Assembly (NCBI GenBank): GCA_030685235.1
Contig: MU839162.1
Coordinates: 124,001 to 188,000, forward strand
DNA from: Copromyces sp. CBS 386.78
Lineage: Eukaryota; Ascomycota; Sordariomycetes; Sordariales; Sordariaceae
Direction of reading: 5' to 3'
DNA length: 64,000 nt
The translations under genes were made by a program, and so were the position numbers. The first letter of the stretch is position 1, and every line of letters starts with the position of its first letter. Positions 55,508-64,000 of this stretch are shown here, one piece after another. The notes under the pieces are model-generated. The model did not search any database, had not been told where the DNA came from, and saw only the letters and a program-made list of their open reading frames with translations.

Positions 55508-58367
55508 TTACTTGGGAGTGAGCACGATGCCTTCGTACTCCTTGCTCCTAATGATCTCCAAGGTCTGCAGGAAGTGCTTCCGGCTGGCTTCGACCGAGGC
55601 CGAGTCTTGCTGGTTACCGGCTAGGTTGGAGTGTATGAGCTCGATTAGGCCGTTGAGGTACTTGGTGGTAACCTGCAAGCAAAAAATGTTAGTTAACATG
55701 GTAAGAGCTAACGGAGTTGAAGGGGTGGATGGTGACGGGGCGTACCGATTCATTCTTTTGATCAAAGTAGTACACGTATCTGTCCAAAATTTCGACAAAC
55801 AACTCGATGGAGGTAGCAGTCTCCATGCATGAGTCCGCAACACGGAGAGCGCGCTGCAGGCATTCGAGAACACGCTTGCCATCCCGGTAAAGCTATCACA
55901 TGGCACGTTAACACTGCAAACCAACCGAAAAGGGGAAGCGCTGTTACTAACCTCGGTCTCCTCAGTCTCCCCGTTACTAGCAATCGGAGTCGCCCACCAC
56001 AGATGACTAGCCAGGTAGACAGCCCGGCACTGATCCGGCTTCCTCAGCAGCTTACTGGCGTGCTGCGCGCACTTGGTGATGAGCGTGTCGTAGTTCTCCT
56101 TTCCGAAGTTGCGCGTGCGGTGCAGGGCGCTGGCAATCGCGCAAACGGCCTGGAACTGCGCCTTGGAGTCGCTGATGGCCTCCTCGTACACCGTGAACGC
56201 CTGCGCAAAGAATTCGTACGCCACCTCCTCGAACTCGGTCTTGTCGGCCATCTGGCCGCAGGAGCAGAAGAGGCGCAGGGACAGCTCGGCGGCGCCGGCG
56301 CCGTTGACGCGCGTGTAGAGGGTCGAGATGGCCGAGTGCAGGAACTTGAAGAGCGCGGAGCACTGCGACTGCCAGTTGTCGTCGTAGTGCTCACGAGCCT
56401 TGTAGCGGCGGGCGAGCTTGAGGCCGGCGGTAATGAGCGGTGGCGTTGTGGTCCGGATACGCTCGTTGCCCTCGGCATATGCCTTTCTTGTCGCCTGCAG
56501 GAGGCGGAATTGGGTGTCGTTATCCTCGGACTGGAGGAGGTGGACAAGGCGGGCCAGCCAGCCTTGTTCCTCCAATGTCTCGTCTGTCTCCAGAGCACGA
56601 CCGCGCTGCTGAACGACACCGGGGTAGCCGGACGGCGCTTGCGATCCTTCCTTGATGAGGACCTTGAGCACTTCCAGAACATTCTCCAGGTTGGCCGTGG
56701 TAGTGATGTGGGTTTGGTTCTTGATTAAGTGTCTGGCCACTTCGCCAGCGACGGCCCTCCGTGTAGGATAGGTTTGCGACTGGAACAAAGGAACATATGT
56801 TGGCAGGGCAAGTGCAGTAAATATCGACACATACCGCTTAAGGGGTGCCTGAAGCAAGGCCAAGATACTCTGCTGCGCTGGCGGCGAATGCAAATCGGCG
56901 CTGTTGGCGTGTTCTTTTACCTTGGAGTGGGCGTAGTCGAGGATCTGGTCGACATAGTCTAGCCTTTCAGGATAGATGTTGAGTGCTAGGTTCGTGAGAG
57001 ATACACACAGCGCAATAGTGTCCTGGATCGGAAGATGTTGGGCTTGAACAAGGTTCTTGACCTGTCCGAAAAAGATTTCGTATAGAGGCACGTTCTCGGG
57101 AATGCCCCTATGCTTCTTGGTCGGTTCGGGTTCATCTCCATTGGTCGGGGTAGCCTCGGTCTCTGCTACTGCTGGTTCGGCATTTTCAGTTTCATCAGTC
57201 GAACCCACATCAGCTTCCGCATGCTCTCCATTTTCAGGGGCTTCGGGTGTCGGCGCGCTCGTTTCTTCGGCTTCTGCGGCTGATTTTGCGAGTTTCACTC
57301 TTTCCAGCAGTTTCGTGAGCGCTTCTTCCTCCAACTGGCCCCTATCCTCGTCTTCCTCGTTCTGGGCCTCTCGCTCGGCGTAGTCTGATAGTCTGTCCAT
57401 CAGGCCAATGACGATTCCCTTTACATTGACGTGGGGATTTAACCTGGACACAGCGGCGAGGAACTGATCGAGGGTGTGAAGATGGAACTCGTCGGGGAAG
57501 ACCTGAGTGATGACCTCGAGCAGATATTCTTGCGCCAGGACATCCCGACACTGCACAACCTGCTCCAACAGGGGAGCTAAAATGCCATTTTTGTATGTCG
57601 GCAGATCCACCAGCTGGCTTAGACGGACAATGTTGTTTCCCACGAGCAATTGCAGCTCTTTCCTCTCCTGCGTCCGCTGGTCTCTCTCTCTCGAGTGTCC
57701 TTGATGTTGGAGCCGGACCCAGAGCTTGTTCATCTCGACGAAGTTGGTCAGGATGAAGTTGATCGAATCCTGCAGGTTGCCCTCCGGGCCTTCGGAGTCG
57801 CCAGCCGGGAGGTAGTCGCGTGCCTGTCCGGAAAGGTAGTAGCGCAGAAACAAACCGCGAACGGGATGCTGGACACCACGGCTCATGTCCATCATGTCCT
57901 TCATCAGCTCCTTGACGGGAGCGCCGTCGATGGACATGTAGGCGGTGCCGACCGTGATCATGAGATAAAGGCGGGGTATGATGTTGCCGGCATACTGGAC
58001 GAGCTCGTAGAGGTCGGCGAGGTGATTGACGGGGTGGTTCTCGCGCAGGTGGACGGAGAGGTATCGGAGAGCATCGAAGACGGCCATGTACAGCTCGTAG
58101 TACTGTTTGGGGCCCAGACTGCTGGTTCGAAGCTCGGAGACAAGGGTGGAGCTATAAGTTGTCGAGAGTGGTCGACGGTCAGCACCAGCGCATATCGAGC
58201 CATATCGTATCACGCTTCTTTGGGGACACATACCAGCACTTGAGAGCATCCATGAGCTTGCCGGGAGTGTCGAGACATTTGCGCATGAGGCTCGTTTGCT
58301 GTCGGACAGCGATCAAGGCATCTTCGAGGAGGCGGGCCTGGTCCTCAGGCGGCGCGGGGGTCGACAT
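55508..58367 (-). CDS. VPS35: Retromer subunit VPS35
   Basis: Exons are 58234-58367, 55952-58151, 55746-55892 and 55508-55672 (881 aa). The N-terminus has the conserved helix KCLDTPGKLMDALKC joined over the first intron to SELRTSSLGPKQYYELYM, then the VPS35 PRLYLM-type segment (NIIPRLYLMITVG), which contacts VPS26. The middle is an alpha-solenoid with a variable acidic Glu/Ala/Thr-rich insertion around residues 360-410. The C-terminal half includes SQTYPTRRAVAGEV and, across the third exon, FVEILDRYVYYFDQ, followed by VTTKYLNGLIELI. VPS35 is the scaffold of the retromer coat that recycles cargo from endosomes. Length matches the family. Confidence 0.95.
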
Positions 58368-58948
58368 GTCGCTTGTATGCGTGTTGGTGTGTGTCTTTGA
58401 CGTCGTGTTTGATGCAACGGTTTCCGTGTTCGAGGTTGGCTAGAGAGTGCGGGACCATGCGGGCATTGGTCTTGTGCTGGTGACAGAAACGGTGATGGCG
58501 CAGCAAGTCGTAGTAATGTCGGGATGTCGTTTTGAGTCGCGGAATGACGACGCTCCAAAGTTGGATAAGCCGCAGCCGTAGGATGGAAGGTAAGGTACCT
58601 TAGGTAGAGGTAGCTGACAGGTGTTGGTAGGAGCTCCAGAGGGACCTACCAGGGGACTCCTATAGCTGCACTACTAACAGCTGTCTTGGTGTATCTCTAT
58701 GTTTCAGGGTATGAGCTGTTAATGCAATAAGCATACCTAGCGACGGGACAGGTGCTCTTCGTTCATACCTACCTAGAGGTACCTAGCATGGAATGAAGCT
58801 GCCGACGGCAACCAGGAGCTCTTGATTACGTAAAGCACCCCACACGTGATGAATGATAACCGCATCAAATTATCGAGAATTGAGGCCATTCAGACGAGTC
58901 CCTTCGCCGCTCACTTAGACTCTTGCGGCCGCCCAAATAGTCAACAAT
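58368..58948. other. Intergenic region between divergent genes
   Basis: Separates the VPS35 and F-box/ankyrin starts and should hold both promoters. Short repeated GGTACCTTAGGTAG-like and ACCTACCTAGAGGTACC-like words lie at 58590-58615 and 58765-58790, but no clear element can be named. Confidence 0.4.
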
Positions 58949-61900
58949 ATGGCCGCGCTCATCAACCTGCCGCCCGAACTTCTCCTGAACGTTGTACAAC
59001 ATCTGGATTTCAGAGACTTGGCATCTGCGATCCGAGTGACCAGATTTTGTCACTTGGTCTTGACTGGCGAATTATACAATGACAAGGGCAAGAAAGAGGC
59101 TGTGCGCTGGGCCGCCGATAATGGCAGCTGTTTGGTCATGAGAACCGCACTATCACATTGCACCCAAGAGCTGGAAAGGGACCGATTCATCAACAGGCCC
59201 ATCCCTAATTCTAATCAAGACCCCCACCGGCCGGTCTCTGCCACTCCGCTTGCTCGCGCATCTTACCGTGGTCATCTTGATCTTGTCAAGTATCTCTTGG
59301 ACGTTGGGGCAAACCCAGCTTTCTCGTCGCGCCGGCTCTGCACCTGCATTGACTTGCAAAGCATCTTCGAGGGCTTCGAGGGCCACGATGCTCCCAATGT
59401 CCCGGCATGGTATCCTCTTCATTATGCAATATGCAGGTAAGTCTCGAGCCCTTGACTTTTGGTATGCTCCTCGTTTGAGCTCTTCTGATCTTCTGAACAT
59501 TGCTCCCAAACAGTAAGAATGAAGAGGTCGCTCTACTCCTTATCGACCGGGGTGCGCCCTTGGTGGCGTGTGACGGTGATCATAATATCACTGCCCTCCA
59601 AAGTGCCGCTGCGAACGGCTGTCCAAAAGTCGTACACCGTCTCGCGAAACGGTACCGTGAGCTGACATACGGTCCTCTGGTAAACCCCGGGCATGAGAAA
59701 GACGTAGGTCGTCTGCTAGACCCCAGGGCAACCGATGCTCGTCTACACACTGCGATGCACTATCTCACGCTGTGTCCGCGTCGTGAACATATTGGCGAAA
59801 TATGTCTCTGTCTAATGGACCTTGGGATTCCGCTAGATACTCCATGGGGTAGTATGGCCATGTCGCCCCTTCTGATGGCGTGCGCATTGGGTAATTTCAC
59901 GGTGGGTACCGAATTTGTGCAATTCGGAGCAAACCTTCAACGTCGAGACCCGACAGAGGAGGAACGCCAGCAACATCTCCAGGCACACGTCATGCCGGAA
60001 CACCGACAAGGAAACGCCCCATACGTCTACACTGCCCTAGGAGTCGCGTATAAACAAGCTAAGCAGGCGGGCGTTGTGTGGCGGCCAGGCGGCCAGGCAC
60101 GCTGGGAAATCGAACGGCAGAACTTCATCAGAGTATTCATCCAGCACAACGGCAAGGCTAACAACCCCGTGAGTCTAGCTGGCGACACCGCTTTGGCAAG
60201 AGCAGCTGACAGAGGGTTAGTTGCTGAGATACAAATACTTGTCTCGGAGGGAGGCGCTGTTGTTGACAGGCCAGATGCGTTTGGAATGACACCGTTGTGC
60301 AAGGCTGCACTACGCGGAAGATTCGCCGCCGTTGAAGTAGGTTTACATCGCCATTACACCTCAGTACTTCCTTTCCTAATAAGCACCTGTTTACTTGGTT
60401 CATAGGCGCTCCTGGAAGCCGGGGCGGACCCAAACCTTCCCAGTCGAATCGGTCACGTCACCGCCCTGGAGCTGATCAGTGGCATGATCGCGTCACCAGA
60501 AATCGAGCAGATCATGATATTGCTACTACGCTACGGTACGCGTGTGGGAAGATTATCACCTCGGTCTTCCCATCAATATGACAGAACTTACTTGATCAGT
60601 TTGTTGAAGCGAGTTCTCGAGCGTAACAACCACTCAGATTATTTGGCTATGAAGACAATTCTCGAAAACAGCACTGAAGCAAATATCTCACGTGGGTGTT
60701 GGCAATACGCGGCTGAGGTAGCCCTTCGTCTCAATAAAAACGGAGATTCTAAGAAGCCCGGAGACAGAGGCATGTGCTTACACCTAGGTTACTTTGGTGA
60801 AAAAGTTGGCTATGTCTTCGATGATTCCCGACTCTGCTCGATTGTCAAGCAGCTCATCCAAAGAGGCTACCCGGGGAACATGCCGTGTCTGTTCTCGCTC
60901 GGAGGAAGCAATATAGAACTTCGCGCGCAGAGTTATTTCCACAGCGTGGTCAAGACACTCAGCGGGGCCTTCACCCGAGAAGCGATGCTGACCTTGGCCT
61001 TGACTCATAGTGAAAAGTCGGCGTTGCCTTTGGTCACTCAGTTGCTCGCTGAATACGATGCGCACGACTACGACTTCACTGGGAGGATTCACTGTCTCAG
61101 CACCAAACCGACGCTACTTCATCTCGCTTGTAGCAACGGCGACTGGGGATCCGCAGGCCTCCTTATCACCAAAGGTTGCTCCGCGGACGCTGTCAATGGT
61201 TGTCTTCTGACGCCCATGGCGGAGGCTGCAGCGAGGGGCTACAGGAAGCTGGTCGAAGCTCTGATGGACTGTACGTCGGCCGATCCACACGAGTCTTACC
61301 GGACTCCTTCAACCACCACCAGATTATTGCAAGACCAAGTAGCAGCCCAAGGCGACTTTCTTCGCCCGCCTCCCGGGACCAAGATCTCCCAATTCGTTAT
61401 CCGTGAGCTTATCAAGCTTCAGGGTGCACCTCTAGGGTTTCCCAATACCGATACCAGCAATCAACACTCAATAGACCCATCCCTCCCCAAAAAGGGGGGT
61501 TGGAACCATTTCACGCCACATCACTATGGATTTTCTGCTTTTGAGGCTGTAAGTTGCGTCGAAATTTGCAAGTAGTCCTTCTAGCCGTCCCGGCCACTAA
61601 CCTCCTGTACACATACCTAGGCCTGTCACGAGGGACAAAGCGACGTCGTGAAAGCCATTCTCAAGCGTAAACCCCTCTTCAGGCACCCCATGCTCCAAGT
61701 CCAGTGGGGTTTCATGGCCCTAAAGCCGTCCTTCAGCCCCCTGACCGACGCCGCCCTGAACGGCCACTGGGACACGGTGCACATCCTGCTGCGCCACGGC
61801 GCGGACCCCAACCAGGGAATCCTCCGTGGCTGTCTCGACCTGACGCCCCTCCACATCTGCGTGGAGGCGCTGGTGCACACGGTCCGACTATACAACGTCG

Positions 61901-62370
61901 AGGCCGAGACGCTGGCTACCGAGCAGCCCATACCCCCCGGCTCCGATCTGGAGGCTCCGCCGCCGTTCCCGGCGGATATGCACCCCCAGCTACGGCCGTT
62001 CGTCCAGAGGATTCAGAAGATTGTCAGGGTTATTGTGCACTTGAAGAAAAGAGGGGCAAAGGAGGAATCGGATAATGGTGTCTTTAGAGAGGTGCATCAG
62101 TTGCCTGGAGAGCCGTTTTCGCAAGATACGATGGGCTTGTTAAGGAGGTTGACGGACATGGAGGAACCGGGGTACATGGGCGGTAGGTTCATGGAGAGAC
62201 ATGGGGAGGTGGTGGTGACGAGGAAGTTTACGTTGGATGCGGAGGGGAAGAAGATGGTGCTGTTTGATGAGACTAAGGGAAACGGCCAGTCGAAAAATGA
62301 GGGTGAGGGTGAACCGAATGAGGGTAACGAAAAGCCGAAGAAGGGCGATCAGAAGCCGAAGAAGAAGTAG
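58949..62370 (+). CDS. F-box / ankyrin-repeat protein
   Basis: Exons are 58949-59436, 59514-60336, 60406-61548 and 61621-62370 (1,067 aa), with all introns frame-preserving. The N-terminus is an F-box (INLPPELLLNVVQHLDF...), the Skp1-binding module of SCF ubiquitin ligases. Ankyrin-type repeats follow throughout, for example TPLARASYRGHLDLVKYLLD early and LTDAALNGHWDTVHILLRHG near the end. Many middle repeats are degenerate. The C-terminus is Lys/Glu/Asn-rich with repeated PKKG/KPKK segments and is probably disordered. The protein may present substrates to an SCF complex through its ankyrin array; the targets are unknown. F-box/ankyrin proteins are common and variable in filamentous ascomycetes. 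Confidence 0.88.
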
Positions 62371-62971
62371 GTAATCACGATGGCGCTGACGGGCGAACTT
62401 GGGTACTTGGCGTTTGGGTTGTGTTGGAGAACACTTTGCAATTGTTACGGATATTTTTTGTCTAGATCAGCAGCGGCATGACCATCAAGGGATGTATGTG
62501 CCATTTTGAATTTTGTTGATACCTTTCTAATTCGGAATTGACCATTGCATTTTGTCCTTGTAGGGGTTGAGACAGTTTGGGATAGTGCTTGTCTAGTTTC
62601 TAGTATGCAGCATTTAATTGTACGATTCAACCTCATGGATTTGAGACATTGGGCTCTTTTAAAGTGAAACCCTAAAACATGTTGCATCACTGTTACTTTA
62701 TGACTATAAAAATTCAGTCCCTCTCGCCCAATCATTCCATATGCACTTGATCTGAACTTGACGATGGACGTCAGCACCTAGCAACAGGGGCCTAAAACAA
62801 AGTGGGTCTTCATCCACCACCTTGACCACCCTGCCAAGGTTGGACTGAGGGGACCTCGGAACTTGGGCTCTTATGCGAGTTTCATTGCTAGGTTTTCCCC
62901 CCTTTCCCATTCATTCTTCCTCAATATCCAAAACCTCACTTACCCACTCACTCGAGCGATCAAGGGCCAAC
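62371..62971. other. Intergenic region
   Basis: No gene is visible. The last 60 bases before the next ATG are pyrimidine-rich. Confidence 0.4.
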
Positions 62972-64000
62972 ATGGCCCTCAAAAACACATCCCCTCCCGA
63001 TTCCCCGTGGCTGGCCCAAGGTCAACGAACCCCCCGACCTAGTCCATCCCCCGATACCCGCCCCCGCCGGACCTCAATCATAGCCCAACTCCAAGCGCGA
63101 CGTACCTCTGGCTTTGTAGGATTCGCGGGCAAGTGTCTCGCTACCCTCGTCATCCTTATCTTCCTCTGCACCGGGGCCTACGGCGGGATGGTTACGGGGT
63201 TCACTAACGGGTTCTTTGCTGCTCTCACGAAAATCAAGACCGACCCCTCGGCCGTCGTGGGGTATGAGTCGAAGCGGGAGTTCACGGGCGTGGAGGCGGT
63301 GGATGAAATTTTGGTCACGTTGGTGACGTTTTTTGCTGCTTGGTTGGATGCTGGGGGCCCGGAAACGGGGGAGGAAAAGTGGGAGGGGCCGTGGCTGGAG
63401 GTATTGGTGAAGGGAAGGGGAGGAGAAATGTCAGGAGGAAGGACGTGGGAGGTGGATGTACCGCTTTGGATGGCCATGGTGCAGTTTGCGGGTGCTTGGG
63501 GGTTGGTGAGCGTGGAAGGGGGGAGGAGGGGGAATAAGGGTGGTTTGGCTCGGCTGGTTGGTTGGTAAGTGGGTGATTTTGCTTTACTTGTTTTGAGGGC
63601 TGTTGTTGATGATGTGGGGAGAACTGATGGAGCATGGACAAGGCTGACTGACTGACTGACGGTTATCACAGGACTGGATTTTGGGGCATGGGCATGCAAT
63701 TACTGTCATACACCATTGCTGGCCCGGTTTACTTTGTGATTCACTTGTTCACATCGCCTGGAGCAAGTGGCAGTGATCTCGACGCACTGGCCGTCGACAG
63801 GGGGGACATGGCTCTTCTGCCGGTGTGCATCACGATGGCTTTCCTCGTTCCGGCGTTCATGATGGGGTTACCAAGCCCTCAGTTCATCCCGCAAGCTGAG
63901 CATCAGAACTGGATGGCTACCTGGCAGGTGTTTCCCATTCTGCAGGCTAACTTGATGTTCTTCCTTAAGAGCTTGTTTGGTTCTTCTGATGCTGGAGCAG
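62972..64000 (+). CDS. Multi-span membrane protein, truncated by the window end
   Basis: Exon 1 is 62972-63564; exon 2 starts at 63672 and is still open at 64000. So far about 307 aa are visible. The N-terminal 45 residues are Pro/Ser/Arg-rich and cytosolic-looking. A hydrophobic segment follows (CLATLVILIFLCTGAYGG), then an amphipathic stretch. In exon 2 come further membrane segments (QLLSYTIAGPVYFVIHLF and LPVCITMAFLVPAFMMG) and QFIPQAEHQNWMATWQ. The order resembles uncharacterised fungal integral membrane proteins, some found near terpenoid genes, but I cannot assign a family. The intron carries four overlapping CTGAC words just before its CAG acceptor. Confidence 0.8.
63644..63660 (+). 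repeat. CTGA tetranucleotide repeat forming branch points
   Basis: Four CTGA units in tandem followed by C create four overlapping CTGAC branch-point consensus words, 11-27 bases upstream of the acceptor at 63671. Confidence 0.9.

Noticed and set aside
56767..56821. Possible 55-bp intron inside VPS35 (GTATGT ... CAG)
   Set aside because: The enclosed sequence reads as conserved VPS35 protein and aligns with the human helix there, so it is coding.
1..64000. CRISPR arrays, operons or prophage-like content
   Set aside because: The window is clearly nuclear fungal DNA with spliced genes; no regularly spaced repeats or viral genes were seen.

Overview
This window is nuclear DNA of a filamentous ascomycete (Pezizomycotina, most likely a Sordariomycete; no species is claimed). 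The signs are short introns of about 55-100 bp with GTRNGT donors and CTRAC branch points, GC-biased codon use, TTAGGG-type telomere-like 12-mers, and fungus-specific families: 2EXR proteins, DUF6606/DUF3638/DUF3645 giants, and the ACS-type MFS. There are no operons. Genes are monocistronic, lie on both strands, and are separated by 0.3-2.5 kb. Exon boundaries below were worked out by hand from splice signals and reading-frame continuity.

Layout. 0.7-2.4 kb holds an anion:cation symporter (MFS) and 3.2-4.3 kb an MDR7-type oxidoreductase. 4.9-6.35 kb is an unknown gene with an internal in-frame TAG. 6.6-8.5 kb holds two tandem 2EXR genes, the second frameshifted. 9.1 kb is a GFA/CENP-V-like zinc protein, 9.96 kb guanylate kinase, and 12.3 kb a sugar porter. 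17.1 kb holds the first member of an unrecognised protein family. 20.1 kb is a broken UDP-glycosyltransferase, 23.0 kb an FAD monooxygenase, and 25.8 kb a small Gly/Ser-rich protein. 28.5-38.5 kb is one giant DUF3638-type ATPase of about 3,207 aa. 40.2 kb is a hypothetical gene and 41.4-42.9 kb a TenA/heme-oxygenase-fold protein with a large insertion. 43.4, 46.9 and 49.8 kb hold three more members of the family first seen at 17.1 kb. 51.8-54.7 kb is an M28B transferrin-receptor-like peptidase, 55.5-58.4 kb retromer VPS35, and 58.9-62.4 kb an F-box/ankyrin protein. 63.0 kb to the end is a partial membrane protein.

The most unusual content is the four-gene family at 17.1, 43.4, 46.9 and 49.8 kb, called A-D here. 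The proteins are 177-285 aa with a conserved N-terminal Gly-aromatic motif, a central ALFLA-IE-R-FL-like motif and, in three members, a C-terminal SPLA..VD.FL..AW.W motif with acidic tails. Each CDS is intronless, with a probable 5'-UTR intron ending just before the ATG. Three of the four have a tRNA-like element (A-box and B-box) 0.8-1.35 kb upstream that points away from the gene. The elements upstream of A and B are visibly homologous to each other. This suggests a lineage-specific gene family that duplicated together with tRNA-derived, SINE-like DNA.

Signs of gene decay are scattered. Two otherwise continuous reading frames are cut by TAG where CAG would fit. One 2EXR gene needs one extra C in a C6 run. 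The glycosyltransferase also carries a frameshift near its end. CAG to TAG is the change expected from RIP-type C-to-T mutation, but only single lesions are seen, so ordinary mutation or sequencing error is equally possible.
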